Positions 21,199-32,770 of a DNA stretch of 64,000 nt are shown piece by piece. Position 1 is the first letter of the stretch. Each line of letters begins with the position of its first letter. This DNA is from Hyphodiscus hymeniophilus (Eukaryota; Ascomycota; Leotiomycetes; Helotiales; Hyphodiscaceae). Made by a program: the position numbers and the translations under genes. A model generated the notes under the pieces. The model had not been told where the DNA came from, did no database searches, and saw nothing but the letters and a program-made list of their open reading frames with translations. The DNA lies in contig VNKQ01000016.1 in NCBI GenBank assembly GCA_016508695.1, positions 1-64,000 on the forward strand, read 5' to 3'.

Positions 21199-22616
21199 TC
21201 ATTCGCTGAGGGGTAAGATAGGCTAGAAAAAAGACATAGTCAGTGTTGAACAAGCCTAGGGGTCTGAAGTGGCCACTTACCTTGACCGGCGGAATAACGT
21301 CAAAGTGTCCGGAAGTGTGATTCAAGAACACCTTGTCGAATTCAATTCTCCCAGGATCGGGGCCGTGACCCAACATATTCATTGGAAAGCCAACATCAAA
21401 GGGGACCGCGCTCTCAATTTCCTTGATATCGTCTTCCGATAATCTCAAGCTGAGTGCTTCTATGTTGCCTCTAAGATGATCGACAGTCCGTCCGCCTACG
21501 ATGGGGAAGACGTAAGGAGCTTTGTGCATGACGTAAGATAGCGCAACGCTCGTAATCAGGGTCCTTTTCCGTGTTGCGATCTTCTCTAGAGCTGCAGACA
21601 CTATGTTGTCGCGGTCAGCACCAGCTCGAGTGAATTTCCGCCCACTGTTCTCTGCCCGTTGAGCTTCACTCTTGGAGTTGCCTCCTCCAAGTGCTCCCCA
21701 AGGCGCCAGTGCCATCCCTTCCGCTTCGCACATGGGGATAATGTCACGCTCAAAGTCCCTGAGAGCCGCGGACCAACGTCCTTGATATACGGAAAAGGGA
21801 CGAAGCCCATGGCTGCGGGCATCTGGATGGTTCGTCAGCATTTTGTAGAGAAGTCGCTATGGAAAGGTGACGTACATTCATTAGCTTTGCTTACTATCCA
21901 TGCCGGCGTATCGCTGATACCCAGATAAAGTACCTTTCCTGATTCTACCAGACTATTCAAAGAATGCATGAGTTCTCCAACTGAAGTGGTGTACTCCCAC
22001 CAATGGACATACAGCTGATGTGACGTTAATATAGGTAATACAGAGGATGAAGATGAGAACATACCACATCAATGTAGTCCGTTCGAATTTTCTTTAAGCT
22101 TGCTTTGACCGAGACGTGTAGGCTCTTGGCCGAATTTCCACCATAATTGGATCTGATTGCTTTCTCGTCCAGATGGGTAGCGTAGAATGTAGTGTATTTT
22201 GTGGCGATGATCATTTGGTCGCGCACTCCTCGCTCAGCCATCCACTCTCCAATCCACTCCTCGGATTCTTCTCCTTGGTAATTGTTGGAACTGGACACGA
22301 TATCAATCGCCAGGAGCCAATAAGGGGCTGTGGGCTTCACTCACGTGTCTATGAAGTTGCCCCCTTGGGCGTGGAAGAAATCCATCATTTCAAAAGCCGT
22401 CTCCTTATCACAATCACCCATCACTGCCTTCCTACACAAGGGAATCAGTGACTTAAGCATAAAAGTGCGGCCAAAGTCGAGTACATACCACGCATTTCCG
22501 AAATTCATGCTCCCAAGACATAACGGGCTTACCTTTACCCCAGCAGTAGGACTGAGAATCCGATGGCGATGTAAAGCACTAAACGGTCCGGGGGCTACTG
22601 GAAATGGATTTGCCAT
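21199..22616 (-). CDS. Aldo/keto reductase, norsolorinic acid reductase / aryl-alcohol dehydrogenase type
   Basis: Six exons: 22489-22616, 22345-22431, 22065-22290, 21876-22014, 21281-21822, 21199-21222; introns of 50-58 bp; 381 residues, near the usual ~385. Every junction restores family sequence: FGNAW joins KAVMGDCDK, FIDT joins SNNYQGEESE, TDYIDV joins LYVHWWEY, and ANE-Y joins ARSHG. Catalytic features of AKRs are visible: Asp in FIDT, Tyr in NNYQ, Lys in ATKYT and His in LYVHWW. YQGRWSAALRDFERDIIPMC and ALGGG match the AKR group that includes AflF/NorB and yeast Aad proteins. It reduces an aldehyde or ketone with NADPH, probably in the cytosol. The last exon is uncertain: a different acceptor would end at 21125 with a longer tail. 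A CACGTG lies 126 bp upstream of the ATG. It is divergent from a Zn2Cys6 regulator. Confidence 0.85.
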
Positions 22617-23177
22617 GGTTTTGATAGATCGAGAAAGTGGAGAGTTGATGCGGCGTATAGATAAAGCTCTGAGCATCTTATCGAGAACAGTCCACAATGT
22701 AGCCAGTATATATAGTTACAATGCTTGAGAACTCGCTGCTGCACGTGTCTGAGTAAGGTGGTCGGAAATAGGTAGAGGCGACATTAATTCCGGAATCATT
22801 ACGAAGGGGCTTCAAACACCGATTACATTGTCGCTCTATCCCCGAAGTGCCACATTGTATATAACATGGATGTTACAGTTGTGGTTGATCGGCAGTGCCG
22901 GCACATGAATCTACCTCCAAATTTAAAGCTCGGTCAATCGCGGCATTATATGAATCCCAGCATAGATGCTGAGTCAATCAATCCCCTACTTTCCATTGGT
23001 TCTATAAGCGAGCGAAGTACACCCGAACCACACCTCTTCGGGCCACGCAACCGAGTAATGGCGCGACGGCGCTCAACGACACTCATAGTAACGGCCTCCT
23101 TCTAACCATCTCAATCGACGGCATCAGTGTCGGCCTTCTTGAACACCCAGCTCTCATGAAAGCCTCCCTTCGGAATC
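22617..23177. promoter_or_regulatory. Divergent promoter, AKR and Zn2Cys6 regulator
   Basis: 561 bp shared between the reductase and the regulator. CACGTG at 22742-22747 is the only recognisable motif. A CGG..CCG pair is the type of site the neighbouring zinc-cluster protein could bind; none was firmly placed. Confidence 0.4.
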
Positions 23178-25453
23178 ATGATGGACAGGGACCCTACTCA
23201 TGTAGCATCCCAGGGTGCTGGTGTTACGCAACAAAAACGAGCTTGTGAGGAGTGTAATCAGTGAGTCTCTGAGTCTACTTGTGGGGCCCTGAAGTATAAA
23301 ATGTAGTATTCTGATTGATCTGAGCAGGAAAAAGGTAAAATGTAAAGTCCCCACATCGACCCCAGCACCGGCACTTGGTTTTATTGGAGATCACTGCTGA
23401 ATCTTTGCTTCGGCATTCGCGCGACAGGCGACAAGCTATCCCCAAGCTGTTCTCTATGCGCTCGCCTTGGCAGCGTCTGCACTTATCCCATACGCCGACG
23501 AAGGCGTACGCAGCGGAAGCGCGATCTTCTGCACGGTAATGAAGCAGCGCCTATCGTAAATGAGTCCAGTAATTGCAAGTACTCGTTCTCCAGGCGCCAC
23601 ATTCTTACTGACTAAACAATTATTAGATGGTCTGCCCCCATTGATGGACCTGGTTGATTCCGATCCGGGCTGGCTTCTTCTATCTCAAAATACGGCTGGG
23701 AACTTTGGACCTGTATCAGTCTAGCGACAACAGTATTTTCAACTTCTCCGATAATCTTCCCGGCTATAGTGCGTACGGGATAGAGCGAGAAGCTGGGCTA
23801 ACCAGCGACACTCAATCACCCTTGTCCTACTCTCTGCCATACGGCACGCTCTCCCCAATGCCTCCTACCATCCGAAGGCACTCAATATCTGCTCCTTCTA
23901 ATGTCGTAGAAATGTTGTTCGTGCAGGCTTATCCCAGACCAACTTGACCAGCGCGCTGACCGAAATATAGAATTGCCATTTTCTTTGACAAAGTCCAATG
24001 TTCACTACCTCTGTTTCATAAAGCAGAATTTTATTCTCAGTTTATGAAGCCAGATATCGAAGAAAGCATACGTTATCAACATCTAAATGCGGAAGATGCT
24101 TTGGTGTTAAATGGGGTATTGGCATTGTCAAGCAAGTTTTCTTCAGACTTGTGGACAGGGCTCGCGCCAAAAGATATTGGAAAACAATTCGCCGACCAGG
24201 CAAGGCTTATCAGTGATACTTTGTTGCAAGGCTTTGATGACTTCTATGATTCTGTCGAGAAGAATCCACCAACACTCAGGCTATTACAGGGGTTCATTTT
24301 ATTGAACTATTATATGATGACCACAAATCCTAACTCCCAGGCATGGATTTTGACCGGATTATGCTGTCGACTCGCTTACGAGATCAACCTTGACGTGATA
24401 GACAAGGAAGAGATTTTACAAAGTGACGACATTGCTTCTTCACAATCAACTCCCTGGCCGAACAAGGAAGAGGCTCGTCGCGCGTGGTGGGCTGTGTGGG
24501 AACTTGATGGAGTTGCGTCCAGCCTATCCCGCCGTCCCTTTAGCATTGATAGAAACCGTATGCTAGTATTTCTTCCAATTTCGGATGAAGCCTGGTTTGC
24601 GGATATCCCTATCAAATCCATTGCTTTGGGAGATGAGCCTCTTGGAGCTTGGAGGCGCCTGCGAGAATCTGAGAATAAGGACCCACGAGCGTGGTATCTA
24701 GCAAGCAAATGTCTCATGAAATCAGCTGAAGAAGCCGGAAGGGCACCAGTCTCTACGATTCAGCTTGGGGAAGAGATACAGAATATTCTCAGCTGTTATA
24801 TGCTAGCTCTGCCACCGAGCTTCGAGCTCTCGAAACTGGCGTTTAACCACGTTAGCTTTCGGGACAATAACTGGATTATTAGCACGCACTTAGTCCTACA
24901 AACGTAATAGCTCCTTTCGATACCAGCACCCTACTAACATCTGCTTAGAACTGGAATATTGCTTTCTCTTCTAAAGCCATGTCAGGATGAGATGTCCGAA
25001 CAATCGGTGGGCTTTTCCACCCCGACTGGAAGCCCTGATGGGGAGGTAGGAAAGCCACTAGGCTCGCAACAATCCTCGAGGTACAGAAACCAAATTGCAC
25101 GAATCGTTCGAATATGGGACCCAGAATACATTCCGTATGCCCTTCCTTTCAATTGCAACTTACTTGTCGGCCCTGCCGGTGTCAATATTACCGGAGGAAA
25201 GACTGGCTCGGGAAGAGATATGATTGAGCTTGTAATTGCTCGTTTTGCGCAATTTTGGAATCTGGGTACGCTTCTATCCGGTAAGACACCACTCTCGCCA
25301 GTTAGCTGTCCTGTTAGGTTTCTCTGATTATGTTCTCATGGTGTTTCAGATGTGATATGTCTTATCAAAAAGCTACATTCGAATCCTGACATAGACTTAT
25401 CGGCTAAGGAGAAGGAATTATCGAAGCGATTTGCGATATTAGTTCCACATTAG
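23178..25453 (+). CDS. Zn2Cys6 transcription factor with fungal-specific regulatory domain
   Basis: Supported exons: 23178-23260, 23328-23341, 23428 to about 23590, about 23718-23916, 23971-24903, 24949-25280, 25350-25453. The first three give the complete cluster C-x2-C-x6-C-x6-C-x2-C-x6-C (ACEEC, NQKKVKCD, CSLCARLGSVC); the intron at 23342 (GTAAAG) splits the third Cys codon as T|GC. The fungal_trans domain follows: FFDKVQCSLPLFHKAEFY, LNGVLALSS, GLCCRLAYEINL and ARRAWWAVWELD. The joint between exons 3 and 4 is unresolved: the reading frame changes between 23590 and 23720 and no single intron fits perfectly; acceptor TATTAG at 23626 followed by an intron of about 67 bp ending at CTGTATCAG is one phase-consistent choice. 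It is nuclear, and probably controls the reductase, dehydrogenase and amidase around it. Alternative start at 23181. Confidence 0.8.
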
Positions 25454-25951
25454 CCCTACGAATTAGCTATGAACTTAGAAGGCCTGCCGTTTTATCGATA
25501 AGTTACGACTGCTGTGACGGTGCAGTTGATCCATATAATCGCAAGGTATCTTTCACAAGCAGGGAGGTTCCCGCAAAGTCCGATTAGCCTCCAAACTAAT
25601 CCAGCAATTTATCTTGATATGCGCGAACGTATTAGGAACCACTTTTTGTGGTCAGTGAGTTAATCAATGCTTGTTATCCCGTTTTTTGGACGACTCATTT
25701 TTTGTACTATCGACCATGCCGTAATCATACCGGGTTCGTGCCGGGTATCGTACAGTAATCAACGCGAGAGTCCTGCAAACGCCGCTTCTCACGTGTCTTA
25801 GCTCGGTATGATCAATGTTATTACAGCGCGGTTAAAAAAGTCGTTGGTACAAAGAGCTGGCCTCGTCTGAGCCAAAGCCAGATTTATTTTTCTGAGTACA
25901 TTATTTTCAATCAAAACTTGTCGCAGCTCTACCAGCTCCCTTGATTTAACA
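25454..25951. promoter_or_regulatory. Promoter region of alcohol dehydrogenase gene
   Basis: 498 bp between the regulator stop and the dehydrogenase ATG. CACGTG at 25790-25795 lies 157 bp before the start codon. No gene is seen. Confidence 0.4.
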
Positions 25952-27125
25952 ATGCTGCCCTCGGCTACGAATATCTCCACGGGCGTAGATGGTGTGGCTC
26001 GTCAGGCATCAACTGCTCTGCCAAAACAACTTCGCGAACATGAAGTACTTTTGAAGATTACTCACTCCGGTCTTTGTCATACAGACCTTGAGTACCTTCA
26101 TCGTGGTGTACCACTCGGACACGAAGGTGTGGGCGTGGTAGCAGCCATTGGAAGCGAGGTTACAACCTTAGCGGTTGGCGATCGGGCTGGATCAGGTTAC
26201 ATGAACAACGTGAGCCTGCCAGCTCTCCGGCCGCAAATGTGCTAACGTGGGATCTTACAGACCTGTGGACACTGTCAATACTGCCTGACTGGAGAAGAGG
26301 TGTGGTGCTATGAGAGAAATGTTTATGGCGAAAGTCCCGCCATATCTGGTACATTCGGGAATTACCTCATTGGCAACGAAAGCTTCCTCTTCAAGATTCC
26401 TGAAGCAATGGAGTCGCAGCATGCTGCTCCTATGCAATGCGCTGGTGCTACTGTATATAATGCACTTGTTTCTAACATTAAGTCCGGTGACCGAATCGGC
26501 ATCATTGGCATTGGAGGATTAGGACATCTCGCAATTCAGTTTGCAAATAAGTTGGGCGCGGAAACGATTGTCTTCTCGACAACTGCTGGAAAACAAGCAG
26601 AAGCCAGGTCATTGGGAGCTTCGGAGTTCTATCTTCTAGACAAACCAGAGGAATTGGCCAAACCAATCACGATGCTCTTGCTCACTGGTGCCAAACACCC
26701 AGACTGGTCGAAGTAAGTTCTCAAATATACAAGATCATTATTTGTCGGAGTTGTACTGATGAAAGTTGAAAATAGGTTCATGAACGACAAAGTAATTGCG
26801 CGCAGAGGCCTAATTCTTACCATGTCAATCCCACCTGAAATGATAGAGCTTCCGTAAGTCACGCTATTTATCAAATCAGTAAGTTGAAAGATATTGATTT
26901 TCATTGTCTAGTGGACTGCCAATGTGCTTCTATGGGTATAGAGTGCAGCACAGCTTCGCGTCCTCGCGGCATGCCCAGTGCGACATGCTCGACTTTGCAG
27001 CGAGGCATGGGATAAAGCCGCTCGTTGAGATCTTCGATATGAGTGAAGTAGGATTTTCTGAGGCAACGGAGAAGCTCAGAAGCGGAAAGGTAAGGTATAG
27101 AGCGGTCTTAGCAGCTAAGGACTAG
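25952..27125 (+). CDS. Zinc-dependent alcohol dehydrogenase (medium-chain, ADH1-like)
   Basis: Exons 25952-26209, 26261-26712, 26776-26853, 26912-27125; introns of 51, 63 and 58 bp; 333 residues. Catalytic zinc ligands are Cys in GLCHTD and His in GHEGVG. The structural zinc site is the four-Cys loop TCGHCQYCLTGEEVWC, restored by the first splice. The Rossmann motif is GIGGLGHLAIQ. The C-terminus ARHGIKPLVEIF..SEATEKLRSGKVRYR is standard for yeast-type ADH. Typical family length is 340-350, so this is slightly short, mainly between the first Cys and the structural loop. It interconverts primary alcohols and aldehydes with NAD(H), probably in the cytosol. It lies directly after the Zn2Cys6 gene in the same direction and before an amidase. 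Confidence 0.9.
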
Positions 27126-27796
27126 ATTATATTTCCTGTCTGAACCTATCGACATTGATATACCATTGTATGAAAGGGAATATGGGAGTGAACATAGTTA
27201 CTGTATCACCAGTTCGGTTTTCAAAAATCATTTTATATAGAATGCAAGAAGAAAGTAACTAGCGAAGCAGAATTCAGTACGTTCGTTCGTCATTCTTGAT
27301 ATTAGTCAACCCGTACAAAATTGAAAGAATTCATGTACCTTTTGCTTCACCGTTGTAGGCCGACTTTACTACTTGGAGTCGTCCCACTACAGTAGCAGGG
27401 CCACTTGGAGCGATGATGTAGTCGACCACTGTTTAATATGAGGGTTCGAGCTCCTATCTGTAACCTTCAGGGCTTCTAGCCATTCACGGAGGATGTCACC
27501 CGTTCCTTAGCTTCTTCACATAACATGAGCGATTGGGGGTTGAGATAAGGATAGACCCCCGTTCGAAAGACCCAGTCTTGATTATGCAAACACATAGGGA
27601 GGTATCATGATACTTTTCGAAACACCACCAGCACTCAACGTCGGATATACTCTAACCATGCAAGACAAAATGGGAACAAGATGGATCAAAGTCAAGCACG
27701 CCGCATCCATGCACTAAATCTGATCGATGCTATCCAAGCTCTTTCAAAATCGGCGAGGCTATTTTGATGTGGTGAGATTTACGTATTCAGAACAAT
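27126..27796. other. Gene-less convergent region
   Basis: 670 bp between the ends of the dehydrogenase and amidase genes. GGGTTCGAGCTCC near 27443 recalls a tRNA B box, but no matching A box or cloverleaf could be drawn. Nothing else seen. Confidence 0.4.
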
Positions 27797-29722
27797 TCAA
27801 GCACTAACGCCCAAGCGTGATTTACTTAGTATGCCCATAACTTCGCTGGCGATCATGATCGCCTGCTCCTCCCGCAACCGTCGAGTAATTATTTGCAAAC
27901 CAATGGGCGCATCTTTATATTTCTCCGGTCCTGTATAGAAATTTCGAAATGTGGTGTCGAGTTCACTCATTGGTTCTCTGCTCTGGGGTGGGAAGTTTTC
28001 CCATGTGTCTGAGTCTGCAACCGTTCCAATTGGAACTGTGACACACGGGTAATCGAGAATGTTAAACGCAGAAGTGTAACCCCAATACAAGCTTTCGTTG
28101 TGCGCTGAGGCTACAGATGGGGTAACAGGGCAGATGATGGCGTCGACCCCCACCGCGTTCCATTGCTCGGCATAGGCTATTTGGAGTTCGTTGCGACGAA
28201 TATTTAGCTACATTTGTTTGTTAACTGTGTCTTTTTCTGGCTATTGGTCGTCAAATCTTACCTTCCAAGTATCTTGGACAGTCAATTGGGTCTTATCCGT
28301 GTCGGGTAAAAGCGCCTGTGATAAGGTGGTTGGTGGTTCGCCTCCTGCCATCAGTGTTTCGATAAATTCCTGCCCGCAATCAAGAGACAGCAGCTGGCTG
28401 ATACACTTGACAAGATCACTGTGAAGTGCCGGGTCCCATGTGACTGCGCTATGGCCAGCTTTCTTGATTGCATGGCTGATTTCAACCAAGCATCGTGAGT
28501 TTGGTGGGTGAGGAACAACTACTCCATCGTGGTACATAATACCGAATTTGAGCTTCCGCCGGGACTCGGTTGGAACTGTCTGCACTGATTTCCAGGGTAG
28601 TTCAATGAGTGACGGTTCGTAGAGCCATGGTTCCGTGTCGAGAACAACCTTGGAGCCTCAGACTTAGTGGGAGCGGAAAGTGTAAGTATTGAAAGTCTTA
28701 CCTTGCAGAAAAGACTTAAATCTTCCAAACAGATTCCCATAGGACCAATGACACCTACAATATGTTCCATCCCGTTTTGCACGGCAATCAGACCACCATG
28801 CGGTATTCGTGCGACAGACGGTTTCAGACCGTAAATCCCAGAGAATGCTGCAGGCGCGCGAATTGACCCTCCTGTGAAAAGGTCAATGGTTATGAAACCC
28901 GCCGAACATTCAGATTTACATACCAATATCAGATCCGACCCCAATCAAGCTACCTCGCATAGCAATCAATGCCCCTTCTCCGCCAGTGCTTCCTCCAGGA
29001 GTGAGTTTCTTATTGTGGGGATTCGTGGTTAGCCCATATAAGTTGCTCACGCATTCCAGAGCCTGTTGTAGAAATTCAAATGTGAGTCGATTGATCATAG
29101 AGGTGCGGGATTCGTTTCTCACCATAAGTCCCTGTGGATCAGTCGTTTTGACGTGGAAAATAGCCCCTGCTGCACGAAGCGTCTTGACAATCAAAGCATC
29201 ATCATCTTGGAAGTTGTCTGCCCAAGCAATGAATCCACTCGTTGAAGGTGTGTGCTTAATATTGATACACTCTTTGACGGATATTGGCAATCCATGAAGC
29301 GGGCCTTGAGGTCTATGATGAGTCTGCATGAATGCATCTAAAGCGGCTGCATCTTCAAGGGCCTGCTCGAACATTATCCAAGCCAAGCAATTGGTCTGTT
29401 AATCCCGAATTCGTCAGCAATAAATTAGTCAGATCATGAAACAGAAGCTCACTGCTTGATGTGCAACGGCAGCTCTCTTGCAAAATGCTTTCGTAACTTC
29501 CACGGCAGTGTAGGTCTCATTGTGTAAAAGCTTGAGCAGCTCAGTCGCAGTATGGGAGGTGATTTTAAGCTCTCGCTCTTCAAGAATTCCACATGTCTCG
29601 GGCAATTTGATGAGATTACAAGCTTCGAGCAACGTTGTAGTAAGACGATAAGGCTCGGGAATAGCATTGTTGATTTCATCCTGTCGTCGACCGGCCACAG
29701 CTGCCCAAGTTAGTGGATCCAT
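27797..29722 (-). CDS. Amidase signature family enzyme (acetamidase AmdS-like)
   Basis: Six exons: 29453-29722, 29123-29395, 28924-29062, 28702-28871, 28262-28648, 27797-28207; introns of 52-60 bp; 549 residues, the normal AmdS length. The Ser-cisSer-Lys triad is present: Lys in PISVKE, Ser in PGGSTGGEGAL, and Ser in SDIGGSIRAPA, the last assembled across an intron. The segments KTTDPQGLM, LKPSVARIPHGG and VIGPMG match fungal acetamidases. It hydrolyses a small amide to acid plus ammonia in the cytosol. The protein starts MDPLTWAAVAGRRQDEIN, a common N-terminus of this group. It converges on the alcohol dehydrogenase, and could serve amide or nitrile catabolism with it. Confidence 0.9.
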
Positions 29723-30804
29723 GAAAGGAGATATGCGCGGATATACTTATAATGAAGTTTTTCAAACTGACTTCAAAGTGCGTAAAATCCAAATCAATGA
29801 AGTCTGGTTGTGCGCCAAGAGTGGGGTGTCCTTTAGTGGCAGAATTCAGTCACTACAGTTACACATTCAAGACCACACACGCATGCCATTGCCCTGGTAA
29901 GCATTAAGATTAATTGTGTGGAATTGTTTAAGAGCATTGGGAGGATTTGTGAGGGGAAAGAAAGTCGATTTTCCCTCATAATGCACAACTGTACAAACAT
30001 AGTTGCACAAGCGAATGCAATGACGTTGCTACAACGGCCAAAAGATGGCAATAACAAACTGGAGCGAAAGCAATGAGTGGGGTTTCAGAACTGACAGCGA
30101 TATGATTATACATCTATGGAAGTATTGATTACAAAGAAAACAAAACCCCAAAAGATTGATTTTAAAGAAACATATGTGCCGTTGTGATTTACAAATGATG
30201 ATACAAACTTGAACAGAAAATTGCCTTCAACATCCCACTCATGCGTAGATTCAACGATTCGAAGCTTTTGGATAAGGATTGACAAAAATAACAAAGGCGG
30301 GACGCAGGACGATATTTGTTGACACTGGTCATCATCGGAAATTCAGAGGAGTGGTAGTAGCAAGTAACAAAGGTGGACACCAAGTCTAACTGGAAACCTT
30401 ATACAGGATGAAGGTATTAGCAAGGAGTCTGCTCGATAAAGGTCAGAACTCAGCATGTGGTACGTGTCTCGACTGCAGGATGCTTTGAAAGGCTCTCAGC
30501 ATTTGGCCAAAAGAAGACAGTCGTTGCTCTCCTCCATTGTAAGTCTTATCTCCTCGATATTTCAGCTTCACTTGATTGCAGATAGGGTGTTAGGAGTCCG
30601 TTCCAGATCATCCAATGCCAACAGCTGTTCCCCTTCGCTGGAAATCATAGTTAGGTAGCGAAGGGAAAAGTCTACAGAACATCCCTTACATAAGCATTGT
30701 GCACGTGACTCTTTGGATTCCGAAAACTCTCAACCGAGCTCATCACGACTTCCCCGACCTCAGCAGCTCTCTCCATTCCCTTCCATCAATTGACGCACAA
30801 AACC
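29723..30804. promoter_or_regulatory. Divergent region between amidase and ATP5
   Basis: About 1.08 kb. CACGTG at 30702-30707 lies 98 bp before the ATP5 start, followed by a pyrimidine-rich leader (CTCTCTCCATTCCC). No gene is supported; short frames on both strands are uninformative. Confidence 0.4.
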
Positions 30805-31774
30805 ATGCTTTCCCGCCACGTACTCCTCACTGCAACCCGCGCCGCAGCTCCAGCGCGCGCTGTTGTTCCCAGAGCCGTGTTCGCCAGCTCGCAAATCCGA
30901 AGCTATGCTACACCCGCTCAAGCCGACTCGAAACCCCCCGTTGCATTGTACGGCCTCGATGGGACCTACGCCTCTGCTCTGGTATGTTGATTTCATTACT
31001 ATTCACTTTTCAAGAGTCGGGAGGGGACAATGGCATCCAATTGGTCCCCGTCCACAGATCCTTACACCCAAGCTCGAAAGATTCTTGCGCGAAAGCAAAG
31101 CTAACAACAAACAGTACACAGCAGCAGTGAAGACGTCCTCTCTCGATTCTGTGGCCAAAGCTATATCCAGCCTAAATGATGTTTATCACAAAGATCCCAA
31201 ACTCGCAAGCATTATGGAAGCACCCACACTCTCGGTTGAGGACAAGAGCCAGATCGTTGCGGAGCTGCAGAAGCACACTGGAGGCGCGGACAAGGAGGGA
31301 ACCGTGAAGAACTTCTTGAGCACATTGGCGGACTACAACCGCTTGGGACTTTTGAAGGGCGTTTGTGAGAAGTTTGCGGATTTGATGAGTGCGGCAAGGG
31401 GAGAGGTTGAGTTGACTGTTATCAGTGCTTCGGTGAGTGCTCCATAATGTTGCAAGGGCTGCGAGCGGAATTGAGGCGACATCCTAATCGGTATACTGTA
31501 GTCTCTGGATAACAAAACTCTCTCACGCCTCGAGTCCGCCGTCTCGAAATCCCAATATGTCGGCCAGGGAAAGAAGCTCAAGGTCACCAACAAGGTAGCT
31601 ACATTTCTTATTGCGCTTATCCCATTGTTTCCGTCGATTAATATCTAACGCGTGTCGTAGATCAACCCCGATATCCTTGGCGGCCTTGTCGTCGAGATTG
31701 GCGACCGGACAATCGATCTCAGCGTCTCCGCCCGCATCGCCAAGATGAACAAACTCCTCACCGATACCTTGTAA
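30805..31774 (+). CDS. ATP5: Mitochondrial F1Fo-ATP synthase subunit 5 (OSCP)
   Basis: Exons 30805-30981, 31115-31432, 31502-31594, 31661-31774; introns of 133, 69 and 66 bp; 233 residues. The N-terminus (MLSRHVLLTATRAAAPARA, ending near RSYATPAQ) is a classic cleavable mitochondrial presequence. The body matches OSCP: GLDGTYASAL joined to YTAAVKTSS, APTLSVEDKSQIV, NRLGLL, MSAARGEVELTV and the C-terminal VNPDILGG-type segment, here INPDILGGLVVEIGDRTIDLSV. OSCP links the F1 head to the peripheral stalk on the matrix side of the inner membrane. It is a core gene, single-copy in fungi. The long first intron has a clear CTAAC branch site. The start fits the presequence; an upstream in-frame TTG is not used. 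Confidence 0.97.
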
Positions 31775-32770
31775 AATACCACCACGCGTTTCCTTTATTG
31801 CGGGTTGGAGGTCGGGCAGATGAGCGAGAGGTGGACAAACTAGACCTGGTCGCAGATGACGCCTGGTCAGTTGAGTGTACATGATGGGAAAGTAGAAGCA
31901 TCTTTCTAAAACCTTCCATTTGCATTTGCAGGATGTGACTTCACGGCCTTAAAGCCCCCGACATGTTGGCCAAGCGAGCAACTAAGGAAGCTGGACCCAT
32001 AAGCCCTTGCTCATTTGCCTGAATGGGTCTCAAGTCAAGACCTGCCAAACTTACAACTACTGCTGTCTCAACATCTAGCCTTGAACCACCAGAACTCCCC
32101 CGCCCAAAAGCAAGCCATTCATGCCAGTCAGTCAGCCGAGATCCTCTTAACGTCAGACCTAGCTCACCATAACTTTCACATCCTCGTGTCCCTTAATCTG
32201 GAACCGCAACCTACTCTCCTAGTTCTTCGCACATTACATGCGACGGTAGACCCTGCCAAAGCCAAATTTGACTCGAGAGAAGCCTTCGCTGCTCATGTGT
32301 TAACCAAGCCCCCTCCCAGCCACGCCTTCTCTTATGTCATTTTCGCATGGGTTTTTCCAGCCTCGTCGAGCACGCAAGCAAGGAAGAAGTATGGGCCATC
32401 GAGCGGGAGGGGTCTCCTCTAACCGTGAAGTAAGACTTGGTCAGAGGTATTCGAATCACTTACATGCAGTAAGCGATTCGGATGTTTCCTACTAGTTTCC
32501 TACTAGGTACTTTCTGAATGGACAAACGGTCTCTGGGTTAGAAGATGTGAGTAGACAGGTGATCTAACTGCGAATCTTATGAGTCTATCATTTTGTAGTT
32601 CTAGGTCTATGCTTGTTATGGGTGTTGCCAAGGCAAACGCCAGCGAGTTAAGCAACACTTGTAAGCCTCATCTTTCACTCTATCTATGCTCTCCTTTCCA
32701 GCTCCTCGTTGTACCATCCATCATAGTCCATCCATCGTAGTTGAGCTCGCCACACACTAGAACGCATCCC
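31775..32770. other. Intergenic region with a doubtful 136-codon frame
   Basis: A plus-strand frame at 32015-32422 has a reasonable residue mixture (for example LEPQPTLLVLRTLHAT) but no in-frame ATG. It opens right after a TAA and its 3' part is Ser/Lys-rich. It could be a degraded gene or an exon of a missed short gene. No family is recognised. The rest of the stretch is empty. Confidence 0.25.

Noticed and set aside
27430..27470. tRNA-like B box GGGTTCGAGCTCC
   Set aside because: One base too long, no A box and no cloverleaf could be formed around it.
32015..32422. 135-codon frame after ATP5
   Set aside because: No in-frame ATG and a stop directly before it; kept only as a doubtful note.
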